From positions 83,501-147,500 of the forward strand of contig JAODUO010000039.1 in the NCBI GenBank assembly GCA_025642075.2: DNA of 64,000 bases. Reading direction: 5' to 3'. The stretch is from Ridgeia piscesae (Eukaryota; Annelida; Polychaeta; Sabellida; Siboglinidae). A program made the position numbers and the translations under genes. Below the pieces are notes generated by a model. The model made no database searches, had not been told where the DNA came from, and saw nothing but the letters and a program-made list of their open reading frames with translations. This document shows, piece after piece, positions 50,930 to 63,595 of this stretch (its first letter is position 1; every line of letters begins with the position of its first letter).

Positions 50930-51135
50930 GAGCTATGCTGCGTCGTCTATCGACTGGCTGTTACATTGATTGTAAACATTTCGCCTAGCCAAACCGGATA
51001 TATGGAGACACGCCACCTCAGCGCAATGGCGGCGCCCTGTTTAAAAAGTAGCTAAGTTTGAAAATATATTAAGAATATACCGTGACGCTGTGCTTGTCAA
51101 ATTATGGTGACAAGTGCTTTAAATTATATGTTCTT
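50930..51135 (+). repeat. Dispersed repeat copy 2
   Basis: Same orientation-reversed element as 6250-6500. It is inside the probable 3' flank of the MS4A-like gene. Confidence 0.7.
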
Positions 51136-51655
51136 ATGTTTGGGCTGTGGTTGTTCAGCAGCTTAACTCCCCCTTTAAATACTACCCCGTTGTCACTCTG
51201 ACTGAGAAGACAATGCTAGCAAATATACTTGTTTTATCTACTTCAGCAAAATACACAACACAATTCTTAATGTAATACTAATTCATTGCACAGGTCAGTG
51301 CAGCATCCTAATAACTACAAGCTTAAGTCGTTGCATTTCTGAAAGAAACGACAATTATAAATACTAAGGCGATTGTTCAAATACTGCCACATAGATCAGG
51401 AGTTACACTTCTGTCCTTGACGGCTTGAGCGCTGATGTGGGTGCACATCGGTGATGTCGCGAGAACTTGCAGTTTTTCCAACATATCTGACAAACTGCTG
51501 CGAAGGCTGAGGGATTAAGGCCGGATTTGTGTCGATCAGTCGACCCGATTCTCATAAGTTTGGAAATTCGTATTTTTGTGGGAGATATTCGACGGCAGTT
51601 CTTTGGTTGTGTACTCGACGTTGTCTCTAGCCTCAGCTGATGTTACTTGTTCGGT

Positions 51656-52099
51656 TCAGTACCGGATGTTGTCTGGCGTCTCTGGCTGCATCAGTTCCGG
51701 TTGTGACGCCATGTTGTCCAAGGCCACTGCGTTCCTGCTGTCAGTGGGAACGTCATTTGGTTGGCGTTTATCTGTCATATAGTTGACCATGTACATCACT
51801 GGCTGTAACGACACAAAACAACATAGGATGTCAAGTTAAACAATTTGTTGTAGCAAAATTAAACAGATCTAAGCTTGAAGGAATACTGTAAAATAAGTAC
51901 AACATAATTATCCAAAATATATCTGTGTTGTCTATGTATAGAAACTTCATTGTGTGAGTCTAAAACAGACGCTGTAAAAATGTAAGAATTACACAAGTTT
52001 TATTGTATTCAGCCTTGCATGGTTTACAAGTTACTCACAGTGCATAACATATACACACGCACGGGCGAACACACGCATACCTACGTACGCACGCACGCA

Positions 52100-52134
<35 letters not shown>

Positions 52135-52141
52135 ACACGCA

Positions 52142-52189
<48 letters not shown>

Positions 52190-52200
52190 ACACACACACA

Positions 52201-52255
<55 letters not shown>

Positions 52256-52364
52256 ACACACACACACACACACGTACACACACACACGCACGCACACACA
52301 CACACACGTACGCACACGACACACACACACGTACACACACACACCACACACACACACACACACA

Positions 52365-52463
<99 letters not shown>

Positions 52464-52469
52464 GCACCA

Positions 52470-52516
<47 letters not shown>

Positions 52517-53106
52517 ACATGTACACCTGTTCGCTTAACGTCTCCACCTCAACAGGAGAAAGCAAAAAAGGAGACATATACAGCTTGTAAATGCAATTTA
52601 AATAAATAAATACAAATAATTATGTATCACGTGGTATAAGTCTACGTCTAGTTTGAGTATCTTACTCACAGCGATGATGTCATTTATGCGAAAACAGTTC
52701 CACCTACCGACGAGACCTTGCAGCAGGCGTAGAAGAGAGCGACACAGCAGAGGTACACGGAGAAGGCCGTCATCAAGATGCCGCAAACTCCGAGGACCAT
52801 CTCACAGACGGCCATCGCCTGCCGAGTTTGCTGGAAGTCCAACAGCAAACTTTACGTTGCAATATACCTGCTCTACGGCACCCGAACGAGTCCCACACGC
52901 TCCTAGACACTGCGTAACTGTCACTGTAGTGTGTGTGCTCGTGTGTGAGTGCGCGTGCGTGAGTGCGCGCGTGTGTGCGACAGTGTGAGCGAGCGTATGA
53001 ATGTGCGCGCACGCATGTGTGCGTGGGTGCATGCGTGCGATAAGGACATTTTCAAGTTACATTCTTGGTACGACATTTGCACATTTTGTCCTATCGCGTA
53101 TGTTGG

Positions 53107-53185
<79 letters not shown>

Positions 53186-53245
53186 TTTTTGATTGATATG
53201 TTCCATATTGATTCCGATTTCGTGAGCGATTATATTTTAAATTAC

Positions 53246-53325
<80 letters not shown>

Positions 53326-56300
53326 AATTTTTAATTTAAAATATTCAAATACCGCCTCACGAAATGGGAATCAATATGGAACATATCAATCAAAAACAGT
53401 TACTTTAAATATGGAGATACTGTATGGAAGAATGCAACGCATAGCCTATACAATATAGCGTATCTCAAACTTGGATCACATATGTTGTTATACTGTTATT
53501 CTGAGTAAATTGTAGATCTATGAGGGTCTGATTACGTTGTGACGAAGCTCCATCCACTCACCAGGCTGCTGGTGACGTCATGTGTCCGGGTCGTCTCCTT
53601 GTGTAGGCCGGTGACGCCGGCACCAATGAGAGCCATATCGAGTGCCATGCTCACCACCGTGATCACCAAGGCGACCCCAACCTGGCATAAACAGGTAAGT
53701 TCTTATATAAATATATCGCAGTATCCAGTCCTCAGGTCTGCTCAAATCGCTTTACACTTTACTTCGCTGGCTGATCTATTCGATCAGACGCCATCTCAAC
53801 TTCTCGGGGAAGCATCCAGCCACGCTGAAATTAATGCGCGAAGGCTGATTGTACAAATATCCGCCACTGTCTATAACCATCTGAGTAACCTGGAGCAATG
53901 AAGAGAAAAAACTTGCCCAAGGTTTCACACAGCAGTTCATGATTCGAAACCGGTTCCCTTAGTCGAGAGTCCGAGGTCTAGCCCTGAATCACTATCCCTG
54001 AACACCACTTCGTGAGGACACAAGACACACTGGACCTCGTGAGGGCACAACACACACTGCACCTCGTGAGGACACAACACACACTGTACCTCGTGAGGAC
54101 ACAACACACACTGTACCTCGTGAGGACATAACACACACTGCACCTCGTGAGGACACAACACACACTGTACCTCGTGAGGACACAACACACACTGTACCTC
54201 GTGAGGACACAACACACACTGCACCTCGTGAGGACACAACACACACTGCATCTCGTGAGGACTCAATACAAACTGTACCTCGTGAGGACACAACACACAC
54301 TGCATCTCGTGAGGACTCAACACACAGTGTACCTCGTGAGGACACAACACACACTGCATCTCGTGAGGACTCAATACAAACTGTACCTCGTGAGGACACA
54401 ACACACACTGCATCTCGTGAGGACTCAACACACAGTGTACCTCGTGCGGACATAACATACACTGCGTCTCGTGAGGACTCAACACACACTGCACCTCGTG
54501 AGGACATAACATACACTGCGTCTCGTGAGGACTCAACACACAGTGTACCTCGTGAGGACATAACATACACTGCATCTCGTGAGGACTCAACACACACTGC
54601 ACCTCGTGAGGACATAACATACACTGCGTCTCGTGAGGACTCAACACACACTGTACCTCGTGAGGACACAACACACACTGCATCTCGTGAGGACTCAACA
54701 CAAACTGTACCTCGTGAGGACATAACACACACTGCATCTCGTGAGGACTCAACACACAGTGTACCTCGTGAGGACATAACATACACTGCATCTCGTGAGG
54801 ACTCAACACACACTGCACCTCGTGAGGACATAACATACACTGCATCTCGTGAGGACTCAACACACACTGTACCTCGTGAGGACACAACACACACTGCATC
54901 TCGTGAGGACTCAACACAAACTGTACCTCGTGAGGACTAACACAAACTGCACCTCGTGAGGACTAACACAAAATGCACCTCGTGAGGACACAACACAAAC
55001 TGCACCTCGTGAGGACACAACACACACTGCACCTCGTGAGGACATAACACACACTGCACCTCGTGAGGACTAACACACACTGCACTTCGTGAGGACACAA
55101 CACACACTGCATCTCGTGAGGACTCAACACACACTGCATCTCGTGAGGACACAACACACACTGCATCTCGTGAGGACTCAACACAACTGCACCTCGTGAG
55201 GACATAACACAAACTGTACCTCGTGAGGACTAACACAAACTGCACCTCGTGAGGACACAACAACAAACTGTACCTCGTGAGGACATAACATACACGCATC
55301 TCGTGAGGACTCAACACACACTGCACTCGTGAGGACACAACACACACACTGTACTCATGAGGACATAACATATACTGCACTCGTGAGGACTCAACACACA
55401 CTGTACCTCGTGAGGACACAACACACACTGCATCGTGAGGACACAACACACACTGCACTCGTGAGGACACAACACACACTGCATCTCGTGAGGACACAAC
55501 ACACACTGTACCTCGTGAGGACACAACACACACTGTACCTCGTGAGGAACAACAACAACACACACTGTACCTCGTGAGGACACAACACAACACTGTACCT
55601 CGTGAGGACATAACACACACTGCATCTCGTGAGGACTCAACACAAACTGTACCTCGTGAGGACACAACACACACTGTACCTCGTGAGGACATAACACACA
55701 CTGTACCTCGTGAGGACACAACACACACTGTACCTCGTGAGGACACAACACACACTGTATCTCGTGAGGACACAACACACACTGTACCTCGTGAGGACAC
55801 AACACACACTGCACCTCGTGAGGACATAACACACACTGTATCTCGTGAGGACTCAACACAAACTGTACCTCGTGAGGACACAACACACACTGTACCTCGT
55901 GAGGACACAACACACACTGTACCTCGTGAGGACACAACACACACTGTACCTCGTGAGGAAAAAAACAACCAAAAAAACTGTACCTCGTGAGGACACAACA
56001 CACACTGCACCTCGTGAGGACATCAACACAAACTGTACCTCGTGAGGACATAACACACACTGCATCTCGTGAGGACTCATACAACACTGTACCTCGTGAG
56101 GACACAACACACACTGCATCTCGTGAGGACTCAACACACACTGTACCTCGTGAGGACTCAAACACACACTGTACTCGTGAGGACAAACATACACTGCCTC
56201 GTGAGGACACAACACAAACTGTACCTCGTGAGGACACAACACACACTGTATCTCGTGAGGACACAACACACACTGTACCTCGTGAGGACACAACACACAC

Positions 56301-58557
56301 TGCATCTCGTGAGGACACAACACACACTGTACCTCGTGAGGACACAACACACACTGTACCTCGTGAGGACACAACACACACTGTACCTCGTGAGGACACA
56401 ACACACACTGTACCTCGTGAGGACACAACACACACTGTACCTCGTGAGGACATAACAACACACTGTACTCTCGTGAGGACACAACACACACTGTATCTCG
56501 TGAGGACTCAACACACACACTGTACCTCGTGAGGACACAACACACACTGCATCTCGTGAGGACTCAACACACAGTGTACCTCGTGAGGACATAACATACA
56601 CTGCATCTCGTGAGGATTCAACACACACTGTACATCGTGAGGACACAACACACACTGCATATCGTGAGGACTCAACACAAACTGTACCTCGTGAGGACAT
56701 AACACACACTGCATCTCGTGAGGACTCAACACACACTGTACCTCGTGAGGACACAACATACACACTGTACCTCGTGAGGACATAACATACACTGCATCTC
56801 GTGAGGACTCAACACAAACTGTACCTCGTGAGGACACAACACACACACTGTACTTCATGAGGACATAACATACACTACATCTCGTGAGGACTCAACACAC
56901 ACTGTACCTCGTGAGGACACAACACACACTGCATCTCGTGAGGACACAACACACACTGCACCTCGTGAGGACACAACACACACTGTACCTCGTGAGGACA
57001 TAACACACACTGTACCTCGTGAGGACACAACACACACTGTACCTCGTGAGGACACAACACACACTGTACCTCGTGAGGACATAACACCCACTGCACCTCG
57101 TGAGGACACAACACACACTGTACCTCGTGAGGACACAACACACACTGTATCTCGTGAGGACACAACCCACACTGCACCTCGTGATGACATAACACACACT
57201 GCACCTCGTGAGGACATAACACACACTGCATCTCGTGAGGACTCAATACAAACTGTACCTCGTGAGGACACAACACACACTGCATCTCGTGAGGACTCAA
57301 CACACACTGTACCTCGTGAGGACTCAACACACACTGTACTTCGTGAGGACATAACATACACTGCATCTCGTGAGAACTCAACACAAACTGTACCTCGTGA
57401 GGACATAACATACACTGCATCTCGTGAGGACTCAACACAAACTGTACCTCGTGAGGACATAACATACACTGCATCTCGTGAGGACTCAACACACACTGTA
57501 CCTCGTGAGGACACAACACACACTGCATCTCGTGAGGACACAACACACACTGTACCTCGTGAGGACATAACACACACTGTACCTCGTGAGGACACAACAC
57601 ACACTGTACCTCGTGAGGACACAACACACACTGTACCTCGTGAAGACATCCCGTATAGTGTTCGGCTCTAAGTGCACTGTACAATACATGCCTGTGCAAC
57701 TGATGTTGTTGTTGAATAACCGTGCGAAACATGGCAAGAAACTATCATATAACATATGACTAAAATAAGGAAGGTGACACCGAAAACAGCTTCGGATACA
57801 TAAACCCCACCTGTTCGTTTTCTTATAGGTGGATTTGTAAACTTTCTAACCATCGTATGGATGCTTTAGACGTCCTATTGGTATTACAATATTGACTGTT
57901 TTCACACAAATCTCACGGTATGTCAATATCTTGAAATAGCTCAGATGACCGGGGATACAGAACAATGACTTACAATCCACATTTCTTTAGCGAACCTCGT
58001 CGCTGTCAGTCGTCCGACCACTCCGCTCATAACCATCTGAAACCAGAATGTTTACTTCGTGAAACGTACAATACCATTGTCACCAGGATGCCATGATTAG
58101 TTAAATGTCCGGCTTTGTGGTTGCATAAAATCAATGATTCATTTTATTGTTAATCAATTCCAACGAACGTTTTAAATATGAGGAGTCGATTAATTAAACG
58201 ATGATAAAACGCCGGTGTCAACAGTTAATGAGACGAAAAGAGGACATGGTGTTCTCGCAGTACCGAGACTCCAGTCAGTATCCCTGTCGCGCCGACGCTG
58301 GTGAAGGCTTGCACAACGAGGGCAATGGCGCCAAGTAGCAGCATCAGTAGGCCGCAAAAGATCTGGCTAAGACCGACAACTTTGGCGAGTCTGACGTTGT
58401 ACCGAGGGAGGACCCGTCGCGCCTCCCAGGTGCCGGCCTCGGGGTCGTCTCGCGCCGCCTCGCCAGGCATCGCTTGGCGTGAAGAGAAATGTGGCTGCGG
58501 TCGAATGCCGTCACTTTGAATGTTGTCTCCCAACTGAGGAGGTAGTTGTGATCGCAG
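51656..58557 (-). CDS. Four-transmembrane CD20/MS4A-like protein (five exons)
   Basis: Exons on the - strand: 58557-58264, 58036-57974, 53681-53562, 52830-52708, 51802-51656 (stop TGA). All have GT-AG borders and all junctions are phase 0. With Met at 58470 the product is 219 residues; the first exon is open upstream to its acceptor, so a further 5' exon may supply the real start. Four hydrophobic helices lie at about residues 31-55 ([20 protein letters not shown]), 58-80 ([18 protein letters not shown]), 89-116 ([18 protein letters not shown]) and 136-166 ([20 protein letters not shown]). Both termini are hydrophilic, so N- and C-termini are probably cytosolic. A short loop between helices 1 and 2 and the small-residue-rich helix 2 fit the CD20/IgE-receptor-beta (MS4A) family, whose members are plasma-membrane proteins linked to calcium signalling. 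The gene is well supported; the family call is tentative. Other tetraspan families are possible. Confidence 0.8.
52075..52515. repeat. (CA)n / ACGT-interrupted microsatellite in intron 4 of the MS4A-like gene
   Basis: Long CACACA broken by many CGTACA and CGCACG interruptions. Open frames of HTHT or CVCV type are artefacts. Confidence 0.97.
52926..53040. repeat. GTGC/GTGT-rich microsatellite-like tract
   Basis: Imperfect GTGTGAGTGCGCGTGC-type text within the intron between exons 3 and 4 of the MS4A-like gene. Confidence 0.7.
53108..53181. repeat. (TA)n microsatellite
   Basis: About 74 bp of TA, directly preceding the foldback element. Confidence 0.95.
53186..53396. mobile_element. Foldback element with (TA)n core
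   Basis: 53186-53250 and 53323-53396 are near-complementary arms (TTTTTGATTGATATGTTCCA, TATTGATTCC, ATTTCGTGAG) around about 72 bp of TA. The whole forms one long hairpin. There is no ORF; it is likely a MITE. Confidence 0.8.
53695..53995 (-). mobile_element. Full-length tRNA-derived SINE abutting exon 3 of the MS4A-like gene
   Basis: On the - strand: A-box-like GTGATTCAGGGCTAGACC, B-box-like CGGTTTCGAATCATG, the family body (GTGAAACCTTGGGCAAGTTT, CAGTGGCGGATATTTGTAC), and the tail TATATAAGAACTTACC. The exon 3 acceptor CAG (53684-53682) follows the SINE end at about 12-13 nt. It is in sense orientation with the host gene. Confidence 0.9.
54005..57646. repeat. 27-bp minisatellite, 3.6 kb, intron 2 of the MS4A-like gene
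   Basis: About 135 units of CTGTACCTCGTGAGGACACA then ACACACA. Variants are TGCATCTCG, GGACTCAAC and GGACATAAC. Parts show a 54-bp dimer rhythm (GCATCTCGTGAGGACTCAAC alternating with TACCTCGTGAGGACACAAC). Because 27 is divisible by three, nearly all frames on both strands are open for hundreds of codons. None of these is a gene. Confidence 0.97.
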
Positions 58558-58572
58558 CTGAAAACGAAACAA

Positions 58573-59038
58573 AAGTGTTCGTTTATCAACCTACACCTGT
58601 TGTGCCTTGTAGACTTAGTTTTGTACACTACTTGTTATAGAAGGAGGATTTGCTCGGTGAGTTCGATACCTCAACCATTGTTCATGGGAAGGGTTTGACA
58701 GCATCACTGACTGTGGTCAGAATGTACAGTATGTTTGCTGTCCTGGTGGGTACGTATAGGGGAGATACATTCACTACATTGTGGGTGTGCGATGCTGTGG
58801 TGCTGATTATGCGGATTTACACAAAAATGCTCTATATAAAATGATGTGGAATAAAATAGCTGCCCTATACACCGGTCAGTGCTGATCGAGCGAGAATGTC
58901 TGACAAATGCTGCAGTTACAAGAACTGTTCGTAGCAGGCGATAATGGATTAGTAGATGTATTAAAATAATAACAATGGTATCCTACCATGCAACTATCAC
59001 TTAGTTAACTGTACAGTTTAAACTGCCCTGGCCTTACG
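58573..59038. other. Non-coding, upstream intron or 5' flank of the MS4A-like gene
   Basis: No exon recognised. Confidence 0.4.
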
Positions 59039-59565
<527 letters not shown>

Positions 59566-59879
59566 CATAACTTTGTGTAGACATGTTCTTTAACATCAAC
59601 TCCTCAAATACGTTAACAAGCCAATGATGAATGCATTTAGCAAGTGTAGTTATTTGTCAATGCCAAGTGTTGAATGCACCCTTGATCTAAACTGTGCACC
59701 TATCGATATCACACTAGAGCCTCGACGCACGGAGGCGTTGATTGTTATCGCTCGCCAAGTGTCTGACCTGCTTATATTACACGGTGTCACGCGGCACTAG
59801 GAAGTGTGTCTTGTTTATTTATGAGCAGCTACAGTTTTATGTTCTAGCGTTCACATAAGTGACAGCTTGCAGACATCCG

Positions 59880-60420
59880 TCTACGACTGTAGCATAACAG
59901 GAAACTACAGCGAAATAATCGCGTGATAACGTGTAAGAAACTACACGCTTGATCTAGCCGTGGTCTCACCGCGGTGGGTCAGCGCTACGGCAGTCGCGAT
60001 CTCACTCACGGAGAGAAGGTGGTCGATAGTATTCTCATTAATCGTATACCTACTACTGTTATCGAAGCCGGAATTCCTCTTTGCTCAATCCGATCCACAG
60101 GCACCTCGCTTCAGTTGGGTCTCCTTCCAAGTACAGGTTAATACGTCCGGCGCTACGAGCTCCGTTCCACGTGAGCGCCTCCCGGTGGTCACGCGTGGCT
60201 GATTCGGGTCACTGTGCTGAAGTTCGCGGGTACGTTGGCGACCTTTGGCGGGGATCGAGCTTAACTCTTGCCCCTTCGTGAGACGCCGGTAGAATTTCCC
60301 GAGGATGAGTAACATATGGCTGAGAGTAGTTCCCGGACGAGATAAGATCTACGACTGAGGATATTGTCAGCGATGTTACATCAGAGAGACGACGATGTGG
60401 TAACATATGTATAGGCAATA
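59880..60420 (-). promoter_or_regulatory. CpG-rich segment, candidate 5' exon/promoter of the MS4A-like gene
   Basis: Locally rich in CG dinucleotides against an AT-rich background, about 1.4 kb upstream of the first recognised exon on the - strand. Possible donors on that strand are CTCC-GTGAGTGAG (near 60005) and CCGCG-GTGAGACC (near 59965). There is no protein evidence. Confidence 0.25.
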
Positions 60421-62560
60421 AGGCAAGACCAACACCAAGACGAATAGAAAGAAAACCACTTTTCGGAGAGGTACTTTAATGAGGCAAATGAATCTTAAAT
60501 GCCATATTAAAAACAATATGACTACATGTCAATAAAAAACAGTGATGTTTACATCTAGAGGAAGGCAATGACTGTTCAAATATTTGTTTAAATATTTAAA
60601 TTAATATCAAATGGGTAACATGATATTGTTTTCATAATTATTACCCCTGCCTTTATTAATATATCTGATGCGCTAACTTTGAAACATTATAACATTATCT
60701 CCTCCTAGGCGCAGGCATCCACACGCGTCTTTTTATGTATATCGGTTTCCATTTACCATTAACCTCTGATCTACCAATTAGCGATTAATTAAGACAAACG
60801 GTAGATGCAGAGTTATCTATGTGTTATCGATATCCTACGCTTTTCTAGAAGAACCTTCTTCCATTTAAGAAGACCGTACGGACATCAAGTCTCTGGCGCC
60901 AATGTGAGTGACTTAATGGATCGCAAGACTGCAGTTGTGATATTTGAGGCTCGTAATTGATGTTTTAGATGTGTTGCATCGTGTGTATGTATTGCCGTTT
61001 TGTTGTAGTTGTAATCTATTCGCTCAAATCTCCCAGTCTGCTTTTAATCTATCCTGAACTTGTAAGTTATACAAACACGTTATTTTGATTTCTGTAAATA
61101 AAGCTTGTTGTCGAAGTATATATTGTTGAAACGGTAAGCAACCATTGGTCACGCACTAGTGACCTGAACTCACGCATGTGGTCGGTTGAATGCAGCCACG
61201 TTCTGTGGCGCCCACTAATGGCGTTCTGCCCAACCAGTTATTTGGCTGTGGATGTCGGTTCGTGGCATCGTGTAGCCGGTAGAAGTAGGCCTATGTCTGA
61301 GGCAGGTCACAGTACTTGTTCTTCCTCGTCGATGGTACACGGGTGTATCTAGCGCTACAGATCGCAGAACAGTATACGTTGCTTCGATATCCGAGACTTC
61401 GGTTAAATTTAGAATTCCAGGCTCCCACTGACGATAAGTACACACGGAGACGGCACATGCTCTCGCGTACATTTCTAAGAAATCACGCGCAAATGGGTTT
61501 GTTATTAAAAGGATAGTCTGGCCATCCATAACATACGTAAGCAAAGGTAATTCTACTGGAAAAGTGCATTGATACGATGATGGTTCCTATAGGAATTTAA
61601 AGCCATAAAACTTAACTGTAGTAATAAATTAACGTCGTGGTCAAAATCACGTTTAAGAGACCGCCGCAAGACCACGCAAGGGATGGACAGCGGCTAGCTT
61701 AACTGTGTTGTGAATTATTAATGAGGGCTGACAACAACTCGGTGTTCTGCTTTGATCTTCCGTACAGGTCAGTGAGCCGGAGCATGTATTAAAAATTCAG
61801 CTAACAGTTTGTGGAGGTACAATAACATCGAGCCGACTGCCGAAGAGCGATACTAATGGACACATCCATAAGTTTGATTACCTCTATGTCAAGAGCTTTT
61901 GGCACATATACGCGACCTGTTAATTCTTAATGACCTTTTCTGTTTACGTCGACCTCTGGACCGATGTGCATTCTACGTGAAAAGGTATTCGGTGCGGACT
62001 TTGGTGTGGAGGAGAATAATTACGAAATATAATCTCAGGACTTCTGATTTTGATTTAAAAATAGGCACTCGAGTACCGTACACGATCGTTATTTCAGACG
62101 AGCACACGATACTTCTTGTGTTAATTTGTGTATGTGAAACCACTGCATGCACGCCACAGGAGGTCGCTCAGCAAGGACTCAAATTTCAGCTGGTTGTGCG
62201 TTGGATGTATTTGTTACAAGTGAACAGTTCATCGCTACTCTGTCACATGGCGATTTTATGACACAGCTGATGTATTATGTGAGTCGTACGTACGCAAGCG
62301 ATAAAATAAATTATGCAAGTTTTGTTTGAATAAAAAATTCCAATTGTAGCTATCTGACCATTGAAATACTGCCACACATGTTTGGGTCCACAAGGCGGGT
62401 CCATGGGGTTAGATCTTTGGAATTTGGATGCGGCGCTTATCCCCGCTGTAGTCTGACATGCCCCCCGAGCGTGGGATTGTGGCCTTGTTTGGCCAGTCTG
62501 AGGGTTTGCTACTATTTTAAGTTTTTGGACAGCTTAAACAATTGTGAACATCGCCGCAAA
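60421..62560. other. No gene recognised
   Basis: Open frames at 61215-61544 (-) and 61899-62261 (+) show no family resemblance, no splice context and no codon pattern that I can support. Confidence 0.4.
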
Positions 62561-62574
62561 ATAATCAACAGCAC

Positions 62575-63065
62575 CCTCACACTTCCACACCTACACACTT
62601 CCACACCTCCACACCTCCAGACAATCACACCACCACACCACCACACCACCACACCACCACACCTCCACCCCCCTCCACCCCTCCACACCTCCACACCTCC
62701 ACACCTCCACACCTCCACACCACCTCCACACCACCTCCACACCACCTCCACACCACCTCCACACCTCCACACCTCCACACCACCTCCACACCACCTCCAC
62801 ACATCCACACCTCCATACCTCCATACCTCCATACATCCATACCTCCATACCTCCATACCTCCATACCTCCATACCTCCACATCTCCACATCTCCACACCA
62901 CCTCCACACCACCTCCACACCACCTCCACACCACCTCCACACCACCTCCACACCACCTCCACACCACCTCCACACCACCTCCACACCACCTCCACACCAC
63001 CTCCACACCACCTCCACACCTCCACACCACCTCCACACCACCACACCACCTCCACACTTCCAAAC
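62575..63065. repeat. CCACACCTCCACAC-type minisatellite
   Basis: Runs of CACCTCCACACCACCTCCAC with CCATAC variants (62813-62875). The other strand is GG-rich (GGAGGTGGTGTGG). It makes long Pro/His/Thr or Trp/Gly/Val frames that are not genes. Confidence 0.95.
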
Positions 63066-63304
63066 CTCCACACTTTTACGTGGTACAATTGGAGGTATTG
63101 TACAGACTACCCTCTCTAGAGCGGGTCCTGGAGTCAACACTGTCATTACTCTGTGAACCTTACCGACTCTCGTCCGACCGGGAAACAGTTTTTTGCCAGC
63201 CGTCCTCTGATATCATAAGGGCGGGGGAGAGGGAGAGCCAGTGTGTTAGATGTATAAATCACTACTGTGTAAGTCATTTGATTACGCATTTTTCTCGTGC
63301 GTGA

Positions 63305-63595
63305 GAAATGTGCACACCGCCATGCGTAATACACACCGCCATGGGGTATACATACCGCCATGGGGTATATAAATCGCCATGAGGTATGCACACCGCCATG
63401 AGGTATACACACCGCCATGAGGTATACATACCGCCATGAGGTATACACACCGCCATGAGGTATACACACCGCCATGAGGTATACACGTCGCCATGAGGTA
63501 TACACGTCACCATGGGGTATACACACCGCCATGAGGTATACACACCGTCATGAGGTATACACGTCGCCATGGGGTATACACACCACCATGGCGAC
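63305..63595. repeat. 19-bp minisatellite CGCCATGAGGTATACACAC
   Basis: About 15 units, with variants CCATGGGG, TACACGTCG and TATAAATCG. Each unit holds ATG and, in variants, the palindromes CCATGG and GTATAC. Confidence 0.95.

Noticed and set aside
36436..57646. CRISPR-like arrays
   Set aside because: Units are contiguous tandem copies with no unique spacers, in a spliced eukaryotic genome.
53937..57732. Many 100-390 codon ORFs ([25 protein letters not shown] repeats) on both strands
   Set aside because: All derive from the 27-bp minisatellite, open in several frames at once, with no start or stop context of a gene.
61899..62261. 120-codon + strand ORF
   Set aside because: No recognisable motif, splice context or codon pattern. 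Length is within chance expectation for this much sequence.
62378..63304. 308-codon ORF rich in HTSTPPHL
   Set aside because: Runs through the CCACACCTCC minisatellite; repeat artefact.
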